The position numbers and the translations under genes were made by a program. A stretch of 64,000 bases of DNA from Xestospongia muta (lineage: Eukaryota > Porifera > Demospongiae > Haplosclerida > Petrosiidae), in NCBI GenBank assembly GCA_963693285.1, contig OY848918.1, positions 7,443,156-7,507,155 on the forward strand. The letters run 5' to 3'. Below the pieces are notes generated by a model. The model was not told the DNA's origin, made no database searches, and saw only the letters and a program-made list of their open reading frames with translations. Positions 39,541 to 50,329 of this stretch are shown here, in pieces. Position 1 is the stretch's first letter, and every line of letters begins with the position of its first letter.

Positions 39541-40576
39541 AGTTCTACAGTCTGCATCATTAATCAGTTAATAATATTATAAAGAATACTGAGAACTGAT
39601 ATCAAGTGATCCTCCTACAGGACCTGGTTTTGTAGCTCTCACAAGCACTTCAATCACTCTCTACTGGTCACCTCCTACTCTGTATAGTTAACTACACTGT
39701 TGAGATCAGGACAACCAGTGATAATATATTGATCAGTAGTCTTAGTATTGGTAGTAATATCACCAGTATTAATGTATCTGCTGGTCTCTCTCAGTCAGTA
39801 GAGTATGAGTACAGAGTAGTAGGGTCTGATATCAATAGATTAGGACCCTATAGTCAATATACTATATTCACTCTGGATGGTAAGAATCAATTAGTTTTAA
39901 CATATTAAGCAATGTTTGCTCTACTAGTTCTACAAGTTGTACCACTAATAACTTATACTATTACTAACATTACAGAGGACTATACTATTTTTATCGTTTG
40001 GGAGGTATAATATTATTAACAATCACTTGATATTATTCTAGTTTCATTTAGTCACCTCCTCTCTCCTCTCATCCTTCTCTCTTGTACTATAAAGTCTATC
40101 ACAACATATCAGGTTCATTAACTGATAATATAACTACTGTTACTAACATTACATTGACTGGAGTACTAGCTGGATATACCTACATTATAACAGTGGTACC
40201 AGTTAATATACTAGGAGATGGATACCCTAATAAGACTATAGGTTATTTAAATATTATTATAAGATGTGTTATGTTTACTTCTCATATAGTTATCATTCCT
40301 GATGAAGAGCCAATAATTACTAGTACTAATGTTGTAATAACATCATTTAATGAAAGTATTATTAATCAATAATGTGTCTACTATTTTACATTTTTATGAT
40401 AAATTCAGAAACTTCAACTTCATTGATATCGTTGTTAATTCCAGCAAGTACTATATCATTTCATTCGACTAGTATGTCCTTTATAGTTTAAATGTTTAGT
40501 TATCAATTTAACATATAGTACAATGGAACAACAACCATCACTTAATACTCCTCCAGTTTATGAAACAATACATTAA
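39541..40576 (+). pseudogene. Receptor K: chimeric C-like ectodomain with B-like tail, broken
   Basis: 39541-39600 is a decayed second-FN3 piece joined straight to a first-FN3 exon (about 39607-39880). That exon has a 10-base deletion after SPPTL, shifting the frame. Then come two well-preserved second-FN3 exons (about 39927-40003 and 40051-40264) and the following stalk exon. At about 40408 the text switches to a B-type stalk exon (TSTSLISLLIPAST), and near 40513 to the end of the B-type tail (YSTMEQQPS, PVYETIH). Signal, Ig and TM exons are absent. It records a recombination between the C and B lineages. Confidence 0.82.
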
Positions 40577-41411
40577 GATAATATTTTCTTACCAGTGTTT
40601 GATATTTTTATTGATAGTATCAATTTTTTGGAAACATAAGAATTTTTTCAACAAAATTCAGATGAATTTAATCACTGTTAAATTATTTTTTGATATGATA
40701 AAAAGAAAAAATCTTTACAATCTATATGTATATAGCATGAACAAATATAAACTAAATAATAAATTTGTTTAACAATTTATGATACTGTACTCTGCATGTA
40801 CCTGACACTTAATAAAACTCAGTACTATACTGCCAAAATTTTCAAGACATGATGAAGTATAAATGCTAATATCAGTGTGCATGTCCTCCTAAATTCTGCA
40901 AATTTATTCCTTCAATCATCATATACAATCATATCACTATAATATGGGTTATAACTATGTTGATCTATCCATATCTAATAAAGCTGTATCCTAAAACAAC
41001 TGAGGTCAAGGTATCTCCTCTAAATATGTTGGTCAATAAAACCACTGTCCAGTACAACTGAGTATAATATTGTTCAATACACAGTAATGCCTTGGAAGTT
41101 AACTTAATATAATTGGTATACTAATAATTTTGACATTGTTGAGTAAATTTATAATGTTTTTTCATATCAATCATACAAATACGCAATGACTTCATTAGTA
41201 TACATCTTTTCATTATCAACAATGTATACTTGCTGTGTAACATCATGGCTCAATACAAATAACATGTATGAATTTTATTTTTGAGTTTTGTAGCTGCTAG
41301 AGATATTAACCACTATTAACATATTATGACAGTGAAGTACAGGTATGGTGCTGACTGCTGAGGTTCAAGTCCCACCCCTCTATTAATATTAATATAGTTA
41401 TTAGTCCAGCT
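40577..41411. other. Intergenic region before gene L
   Basis: AT-rich, no exon-like structure apart from a small unsupported open frame at 40560-40772. 41350-41411 matches the DNA before pseudogene A (10603-10655), so A and L share their 5' flank. Confidence 0.5.
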
Positions 41412-43288
41412 ATGATAATTCTGTTGACTCTACTTCTTTCTACTCAAGGTAATCTAGCAAATAATATCTGATATTGTTTCATTTTCTTTGCTAAAAGTGT
41501 TTTCAGTATGTTCTCAAGTTATTTCTTATAACTGTCTTGCTGAAGTGTGCCCTTTGGAGAATATTAAGTTGACATGTCATGTCATGGGAAATGGTATGCG
41601 TTGGTATGCACCACCAGGCAATCAACTTGGAGCAATTTTTGCTTTGGTTCCATCTACACACACTTTTACACAGTCAGGTTATACTAGCACTTTTATTAAC
41701 TATACCAGTGTATCTGGAATGTGGACTATGTTAAGTTTTACTGCTACTACTAATAAAAATGGAACAATAGTTCAATGTCAAGATATAAGTGTTTCAAACT
41801 CACAATCAAATTGTACAATAATAATATCAGGTACATATACTAAACTACTATATATTACAGTTATCAATTGTTTTAAGGTCCTCCAAGTGATGCTCCTACA
41901 GAACTGGGTTTTACAGCTCTCACAAACACTTCAGTCACTCACTACTGGTCATCTCCTACTCTTCATCCTAACTGTATAGTTAACTACACTGTTGAGATCA
42001 GGACAACCAGTGATAATCTATTGATCAGTAGTCTTAGTACTGGTAGTAATATCACCAGTATTAATGTATCCACTGGTCTCTCTCAGTCAGTAGAGTATCA
42101 GTACAGAGTAGTAGGGTCTGATGCTATTAATAGATTAGGACCATATAGTCAATATGCTATGTTCACTCTGGATGGTAAGAACTATACTATAACATAATAT
42201 TACTATTCTTACAGTTCCCCATGCAGTGTCACTAATCACTGATATTATAAATAATTCTAATAACTCTATTATCTTCATTGCTTGGAAGGTATATATTACA
42301 AAATAACTTTTATTTCCTTTTTACTTTGTAGTCTCCTCCTCTCTCCTCTCGTCCTTCCATCTTGTACTATAAAGTCTATCACAACATATCAAGTTCACTA
42401 ACTGTTAATATAATTACTGTTACTAACATTACATTGACTGGAGTACTAGCTGGATATACCTACATTATAACAGTGGTATCAGTTAATATACTAGGAGATG
42501 GATACCCTAATAAAACTATAGGTTATTTAAATATTATTATAAAGTGTGTTATGTTTACTTCTCATACAGTTATCATTCCTGAAGAACTAATAATCACTAG
42601 TGTTGTAACAACATCATTTAATGAAAGTAATCAATGTATTATTTATTAGTAAATATGCTAATACTTTTCCCTTTTATTGCAGTCATCACAACAAGTGTTT
42701 CATTAAATAGTAGTAAGTATAAATATATTAATGTATATAGTTTGTATTATTTATAGAAAATACAAGTTCATTGAAATCATTGTCGATTCCAATAAGTTCT
42801 ATATCTTTTAATTTAACTGGTAGGTCCTATTTAACTAATGATTAATAATTTATTTATTTCAAAGATAGTTACTATAGTTCTTCAGTCATTCAAAGTCCTA
42901 TAATTAATGTAACCTCAACTATTTGTTCATGTCCAAGTAATTTATAATTAAAAGTGACTTTATGATTATATTTCCATTATAGCTAATGAAAAACAACAAA
43001 CATCATATTTATCAGGTAATTTATAACACAAACATGTTATATTACTTAATTGTTTATTTAACAGTGAGTATACCAGTCAGTATGTTCCTCTCTTCTCTAT
43101 TAACTGCTGTTATTACTACACTTATTGTCTATCTTATTATGAGGAGGAAGAGCTACAATAAAGACACTCCACCCACTATTGCCACCCAATTAGGTCCGAT
43201 ATATGATGATGTTAAGTTACCAGAGACCTCAGAACAGAAAGAGATCATTGAATTACAAGGAAATACTGCTTATGGATATATTAATTAG
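41412..43288 (+). CDS. Receptor L: intact A-type Ig, two FN3, stalk, TM, YDDV/YGYIN tail
   Basis: Predicted 474 residues, 11 exons: 41412-41448, 41507-41830, 41878-42174, 42215-42288, 42332-42545, 42570-42626, 42683-42712, 42757-42819, 42865-42936, 42983-43015, 43065-43288; all joins keep frame. An alternative acceptor at 41498 would add three residues. Signal MIILLTLLLSTQ. The Ig-like domain (SYNCLAEVCPLENIKLTC, MRWYAPPG, TIVQCQD) is distinct from the B, C and D types. The second FN3 opens with its own version (VPHAVSLITDIINN). The stalk is Ser/Thr-rich, with a Cys pair in ICSCPS. The TM exon and tail (PIYDDV, NTAYGYIN) match C, D and E. It is the functional counterpart of pseudogene A. Confidence 0.85.
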
Positions 43289-43529
43289 AATTTCTTAATT
43301 TGACAGCATTTTTGTCATATACAGTAATAATAACTTGTAATGTTTTAGTTATCATAACTGCATTCAATGTTATGAATATACTCATAATGGATGGATGACT
43401 GAACTGTCATTATTAAGTGGGTTGAGACTGGTCCACCTACCGTATAATAACATCTTATAGCAAGACAATTATTAATGACTAATAGAAGCTCTATATCACT
43501 TAGATATATATCTTATTGTCATTGGAAGC

Positions 43530-45164
43530 ATGAACATCATTTCCTACTGGCTATTCCTTCTTTTGAAGATCCAAATAAATGGATCTAGTGTTAGTTGTGG
43601 TAATGGAATTGATCCATCTTTAACAGAACACATTGAAATTGCAGGTCAGTGGGTTAGTATGGTAAAGACTTTAATTAAACCAAAACAATATTACAGGTCC
43701 GCCAGATATAATCAATAATGTCACTATTATACCTGTCAGTAGTACATCAGCTATATTGAGTTTGTCTCCAGGATATTACTGTGTAGTGAACTATACTGTC
43801 ACTGTACTCAGTAATACTGACAATATAGATAAATATAATACAAGTGATAATACATCAATTGTTATAAACTTTATAACAGGAGTACAATATTCATTTATTG
43901 TTATTGCAAGAGATAATGTTGGAAGAGTAGGACCTCCTAGTCAGTTATTAAACTATACTTGGGATGGTAAGATAAAATAAACAAGCTTGTGTTATATAAT
44001 GTTATCTTTTTATTAAAGTACCATCATTACTAGTTATAAATGTCACTTTGTTTCTAATTTCAAATAATGCTACTGAACTAGTTTGGGAAGTAAGATAGAG
44101 GTATACTCACTGTTAAGTAACTAAATATTTCATTCCTATTTACAGACACTAGTAGACATATCTCGTCCTCCTATTCTATATTATATTGTGACAAATCCAT
44201 TAACCAATACAGTTATTAATACTACTAATACCAGTGTTATTATTACTGGACTAACTCCTGGTCAATATTACAATATTAATATCACAACTGTTAATATCAT
44301 TGGACCTGGTCCAGTACTTATAATGAATGGTAAGTTAATATAATATTATACTGATATATAGCTTAATAAACTTCCTTATATAGTAACAATACCACTAATA
44401 GTGACAAGTTCTTTATCAAGTTTGTTATAAATATGTACATATCACTTTATTTCAATTATATCTAGTTACTACATTGATCTCTACACAACCACTACCAGTA
44501 ACACCATTACATTTAACTAGTATGTGAATTAAATAACTTGATAGTACTGTTAGTCCAGTAATGACTACAGCCTCATCATTCACAATAAAACAAGGTGATT
44601 TGGTTCACTTAGAAATATTACATTTTATACTAATATCATTAATATGTATATACTGTGACTTCATTAGTATATATAGTACTGTTATATCAACAACTGATAA
44701 TATTATGTATTAGTATGTAATATTATAATATCTTTATTTTACTGTTATAGACACTGTTTTGAATTCTTTGATTATTCCTACAGTAACTGTAACTACAAAT
44801 GTTTGTCCAAGTAAGCTAACAATAAAACATATAAAATACAATTATATTTCCATTATAGGTAATGAAAATCAACAAACATCATGTTTAGCAGGTAATTTAT
44901 AAAGCAAACATGTTATATTACTTAATTGTTTACTTAACAGTGAGTATACCAGTCAGTATGTTCCTCTCTTCTCTATTAACTGCTGTTATTACTACACTTA
45001 TTTTCTACCTCATTATGAGGAGGAGGAGCTATAATAAAGACACTCCACCCACTACTACTACCCAATTAGGTCCAATATATGATGATGTTAAGTTACCAGA
45101 GACCTCAGAACAGAAAGAGATCATTGAATTACAAGGAAATACTGCTTATGGATATATTAATTAG
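43530..45164 (+). CDS. Receptor M: E-like receptor that has lost most of its Ig domain
   Basis: Exons 43530-43644, 43697-43966, 44019-44089, 44146-44329, 44384-44419, 44466-44519, 44751-44810, 44859-44891, 44941-45164 give an open 348-residue frame. In exon 1 the signal peptide (MNIISYWLFLLLK) runs directly into the last strand of the Ig exon (INGSSVSCGNG). The first intron and most of the Ig domain are deleted without breaking frame. Two FN3 domains follow; the first has Leu in place of the conserved Trp (SLSPGYY). One stalk exon present in E (22032-22112) is truncated here and out of frame, but skipping it preserves phase. The TM and YDDV/YGYIN tail are intact. It may be a short receptor without its ligand-binding tip, or a young pseudogene. 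Confidence 0.66.
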
Positions 45165-45264
45165 AATTTTTTAGTTTGACACATTTTTTGTCATGTACAA
45201 TATTAATAACTTGTAAAGTTTTAGTTATCATAACTGTATTCAATGCTATGAATATGTTCATAAT

Positions 45265-45600
45265 GGATGGAGCAGTACGGTGTTGACACAGTGGCAAGAG
45301 ACTGATTCTATTGAAAGTTTTACAATAAATGTTATACAGATAAATGGTACAACAAATACTTGTCTATACTATTACCACTGTATGTGTGTGTGTGTCCTAC
45401 TAGTGTCCAGTACTAAACAAAGTAGAGTTGAGACTAGTCCAGTGATAAAAGAGTTCTTCTCAGAAAAAAATGAAGCCTATGGTATAATTAAAGGACCAAA
45501 TGTTCAGTCACCAATTGAAGTAACAGAGAATGTAGCATATAGTACAATGGAACAACAACCATCACTTAATACTCCTCCAGTTTATGAGACAATAAATTAA
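45265..45600 (+). pseudogene. Fragment N: Ig scrap joined to B-type tail exon
   Basis: 45265-45355 is a damaged piece of B-type Ig exon (TDSIESFTINVIQINGTT). It joins to the intron and tail exon of B (tail exon 45404-45600), which is intact: VSSTKQSRVETSP, EAYGII, NVAYSTM, PVYETIN. No signal, FN3 or TM exon. An AATAAA follows the stop (about 45607). The left breakpoint is the same as that of fragment F. Confidence 0.82.
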
Positions 45601-46119
45601 GATAATAATAAAACAACTGCTATGTTTATTAATTTATTGATGAAGTTAAATGTTTTGAAAGACAAGAAACATAAATTATCACTAAATAAGTTTTCAAACC
45701 ACAAACCATAATAAAGTAATTAAGTAATGAACAAATTAAATTTATCAATTCTATGTTTAATTTTGTGGATGATTCCTAAAACACTAAATGTTCATTAACA
45801 TTGTGTCAATATTTATAGGTAATGATAACAAAAGCTGTTTTTAAACTTTTAACAACACTTGCAATTTCCTTGCTACAATTTATATACACTATAAATAAAA
45901 GTAAACAAATTTATTATGATCATTAATCAGATATGACTAAATGTATTTATTATACAGTAAGGGTCACCACATGTTTATAAAATTATTTTCTATCAAAAGA
46001 AGAATTATGATTTTTAAGACTGATCATAATTAATGATGTGTGTCTTTCACTAGACATTATACTAACTACTGTACCAGTGAAAGTACAATACAATCACTGT
46101 AATAGTAGCAAGTTTGAGT

Positions 46120-46380
46120 ATTTCAATCATTCAAATTCCTACAGTCACTCAACTGTTTGTACCTATCCAAGTAATTTATATTCAAAAGTGTGACTATACA
46201 ATTACATTTCCATTGCAGCTAATATAAACCAACAAACCTTGAGTTTAGCAGGCAATAAACAAACATGTCACATTACTGAATTGTTCACTAAACAGAGAGT
46301 ATACCAGTCAGTATGTTCATCTCTTCTCTATTAACTGCTGTTATTACTACATTTATTGTCTATCTCATTAGGGTGTATTA
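46120..46380 (+). pseudogene. Scrap of stalk and truncated TM exons
   Basis: 46120-46170 matches the Ser/Thr stalk exon of C (SIIQIPTVT...). 46219-46252 matches the small exon before the TM (here NINQQTLSLAG). The TM exon begins at 46297 (RVYQSVC frame damage by one base at its acceptor) and stops matching after the helix near 46372, so the tail is gone. 45601-46120 before it holds no gene. Confidence 0.75.
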
Positions 46381-46763
46381 ATTAAGGAACTAATATTACC
46401 TGGATTTTTACAAAATTTATTATAAGATAGGTAAACGATTTTGAAATGATGATGTCTCTGTTTTCCCACCTACTCTGAGAGCTGTATTGCATAGTTTCAA
46501 TTAAGTTGTTGGTTCACTGTATTGTATATAATTAAAGTAAATAAACATTGAAGTACTTTAATTTTGATTGACCTTTTGGTATAGCTAGTATCACTGTGTT
46601 TATTATTATCATGTTATTACATGCAATTTTATATAATTAAAGTTTTCTGAACAGTTTACAAATAAGACAGCTTTATTGAAGACTATAAAAATACTTTTGA
46701 TAATGTTGTTAATAATGTTTATCTTTTCTTACAATAACGTTTGTATCAAGTTTTGATATCAGT

Positions 46764-48807
46764 TTACATTTTATGTTTATTTATTTGTTCATATGCTGTG
46801 TTTATCTGTAATTCAATAGCTTGTTGGTGTGGAAAAGGCAGATCATAAATTATGTCAGGCTCTTCTTGAGAGGTGGACTTAGTTTTTTTGGCTTTTTTTC
46901 TTATTACAATGCAGACAGTGATACTACTAATTAAAGCAGTGATGACAGCTGTGAGAAATGCAGTGATTGGTATAGCAATGTACACTGTAAATTAAAAACA
47001 ATGTGATATTGTCTGTTACAATTCATTGCAGTTCTTACAACTTTGTAACATCCAGTCACATTCTTGATATGTTGTGAAAGTACTCATTGTATACGAATGA
47101 CAGCTACATTGTTGGTAACATGAGTTATCTAAATTGGAGATTGTGGTTGTAATTAATAAACATTTTATTATGTCACAAAGAAAATAAACAAATACATACT
47201 TAAATCAAGTTGTTCCATTGTGCTTTCTAGACTTGTTGACATTATGTCATTAACTATACAAATAGTTCATTTAATATAATAATACTGACATTGATACTTA
47301 TTACCAGATGTCAAAGTAATGTCAATAGAAGTATATGAGGAGACTAAAGTGTAAGATAATAAGAAGGCTTTAATAATATGATATACTACAATTATAGTAA
47401 AGTACTAAATACTTAATACAAATATTCTACAATTTCTGTCTCTTGTTTTTAATCTTTCACTTTTTCATAGGAAGATGATTGTATAGAAGACAATGAAGTA
47501 GCTATCAATTGTTAAACAATTATAAAAATTACATTCATCAACAAAATACTAAATGCTTAATATCAAAAATTACATTATTATTGTTTGTATTTGTGATAAC
47601 TGACCTACATGAGAACTCTGTGCTGTTTTATATGAAAATAAAATAACTATTAACAAGGAAACATATTACTGTCATATATTTGCCTCCATATACCTTCAAT
47701 GTTAACTCCTGGTCCTTGTCCTACCACATTTTCAGCTGTTACAGTCACACTATATTTGTTACCATAACTAATACCATTAAAAGTAAGTTGTGTTATATTG
47801 TTAGTAATATTGTGTATTATACTGCCATCAGATGATGTGAGGTTATGATAGATATGATAGTGTGTGACTGGAGGTCTCAGAGAAGAGGGAGGAGGCTAAA
47901 AGAATCAATATAAACATCAACAAACTATTATTGTAACTACTTACCTTCCACTGAATTGAAAGTGTAGTCTGTAGGTCAAGAGAGTAAGTAAGATTTATAA
48001 CAGATTCTGGGACTATGAATAACTATTAATTTGTAATGTATAAACATACAATATTTGCTTACCATCAAATATGAGATATACTAATTGACTATTATTCCCA
48101 ATTTGACCAACATGATCAATACCTTTAACAGTATATGAATAGTTATTTCCTTTTACTAGTCCATATATTGTGATAGATGTGATATTATTTGTTGTATTAA
48201 CTGATGTCATAGTATTGTGTGTTTCATTGAACACAGTTACAATATAATGATCAATACATTGACTACCAGTAACTGGTGATGTCCATGTAACAACTACTGT
48301 ATGAGGAGTAGTAGCTACAACACTGAGGTTTAATGGAGCTGTGGGTTTACCTATTAGCATATAATAATAGTAATAGTATATTTTGTTGGTGCATCTTACC
48401 AATAATCATAATGTTACATGTCTTACTACTACCTCCAGTATTACACACTATGTCTTTATTATGTAGTACAGTAGTAGCAGTAAAAGACAGTGTAGATATT
48501 ATGTTATTGTTCTGATATGATACAAACTGTGCAGTAAATGGGCCATTAGTATCATTTAGTATATGTTGAAGAATGTGTAGCTGTTCAGTTCCTCCCATTA
48601 AGTTAGGAACAGTCCATGTTATTAGGTTGGCTCCGATACCAGTACAAGTATATATCACATTATATGATAGACAGATATCTTGACATGGAAAGATTACTTC
48701 AGATATACATTGTCCTATTGAGAAAAAATGATATATAATCATGAGTATATAAGTATTATTATTATGAATTTACCTACAAGAACAGTAAATAGAAGTATAC
48801 ACATCAT
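46764..48807 (-). CDS. Receptor P: Ig, two FN3, Cys-rich stalk, TM, YDLP/YEQIN tail
   Basis: Minus-strand gene, 442 residues. Exons in transcript order: 48807-48774, 48714-48400, 48350-48063, 48012-47945, 47895-47694, 47622-47605, 47343-47305, 47253-47200, 47128-47039, 46984-46764. Signal MMCILLFTVLV; Ig-like domain with Cys clusters (FPCQDICLSY, YTCTGIG, DIVCNTG, KTCNI); FN3 domains (VVTWTSPVTGSQCIDHYIV; PPVTHYHIYHNL). The stalk contains a Cys-rich exon (DSCYQQC-type NSCYQQCSCHSY...YQECDW). The last exon has the helix PITAFLTAVITALISSITVC, then KKAKK, DIIYDLP and IELQINTAYEQIN. The closing motif is clearly related to the IELQGNTAYGYIN of the plus-strand genes, so the tails share ancestry. 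P and Q are tandem duplicates. Confidence 0.84.
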
Positions 48808-50329
48808 TTTACATAATCTTTCCAAAGTTACACTCTCTTAATCAAAGATAACTTAAAATGATATATCTAAAAATGATGTAATAAATGAAGCACTCGTGAT
48901 CAATGGTGTTATGTGTAATGACATCATCATATGTCATATCATGACAAGTTTTATTCTGTTGGTAATACAATTTATTTAGTTTAAGACAGTGTGAATACTT
49001 GATATCCTCATTGAGAATATGTTGTCTTTAATTGAGTACACAAAATCAGAAGCTATCTTAGCAATCATTACTCAATATAACTTAAATATATTTTGTGTGC
49101 AATATTTTAAACTTGCCTTTTTACTACTTATTTAACCATGTAGAGATGTTTGACATTTTATCATTACAAGTACAAGTTTTATAACAGCTAATACAAACCT
49201 CGTATATTAATAAGGGCAAATGATTATTTGATAGTCATTTATAATTAATATAATGAGTTGAAGCAAAGTGATAGTAGATACATATTAATCATTAACTGTA
49301 CATGTGTACAGATGAAGACAAATAATCTAATTGTTTGTTAGGTTAGTTTATCTTGTATAAACAATTAGTTGATATATTAAACTATATACCTCATGATGTG
49401 ATTGTTATCATCGTTTACATGTAGTATATAGTGACTATACTAAATGTATATCACTTATTAATGACACTTCATTGAATAGTGAAGGAGTTGTAATGAGATA
49501 AGCAATCATATTTATATATTTATAAAATTCTGTATATTTTGATAGTTGTCTAGGTAATGGAGAAGTTTTAGTGAAAATCCACAAACTAGTTCTGTACTAG
49601 ATTAAAATATGTCCATGTTAAACATAAGTAATAATTTGCAAACAATATATTGAAAGTACTCACTGTTTACTGATAAGCAGTCTCTTATGGAGCAATAATA
49701 TATTCAATTGACAATGTATATGTGTAATATAGATAACATAGGAGCTACTTTGAAAACTTATGTAAATGTCCCAAACATAAAATTTATGATTTGTGGATAG
49801 TATGTCTATATTCAGTTTATGTTAGTTATCATATCATCATGTGAAATTGTATTCACTTTTTGAATGTCAATGATAATACTATTCATCTATTACAAGTATA
49901 CAGTTGATATGGTTCACTGATCATCCATAATTATTCCTTTCAATAAGTGTAACATATACAGAACAATAAAAGTTGCTCTTTGTAATTGTCATCACACCCA
50001 ATTTTTTTATTTAAAAACTGTAATGACTGAGACAAAACTAGAGTTAAATCAATCTACCTTGAGATATAAATAAAATAAGTCACTGTTTCCTTTAGCAGAT
50101 CTATATAATTAGTTAAACCATTGTCATTTCCTCTAAACGTCATGTGCATTAAATTATTTGTATGCACATAGAGTATAGTATGTTCTTAAATATAACTTTA
50201 TACAATTAAAGTATTTGAACTGTTTACATTTAATACAGCTTTATTGAACATTACAAAATACTTGTAATATTGTTGTTAATTATGTTTATCTTTTCTCACA
50301 ATAACATTTGTATCAGTTTTGGTATCAGT
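48808..50329. other. Intergenic region between Q and P
   Basis: No exon found. 48820-49250 is a diverged copy of 52310-52780 (the 5' flanks of P and Q), including the phrase CTTTTTACTACTTATTTAA-like near 49117 and 52650. The duplicated unit therefore includes the upstream regions. Confidence 0.6.

Noticed and set aside
41362..41378. GGTTCAAGTCCCACC, similar to a tRNA T-arm/B-box, also near 10610
   Set aside because: No A-box, no acceptor stem and no cloverleaf can be drawn around it; it is simply part of the flank shared by A and L.
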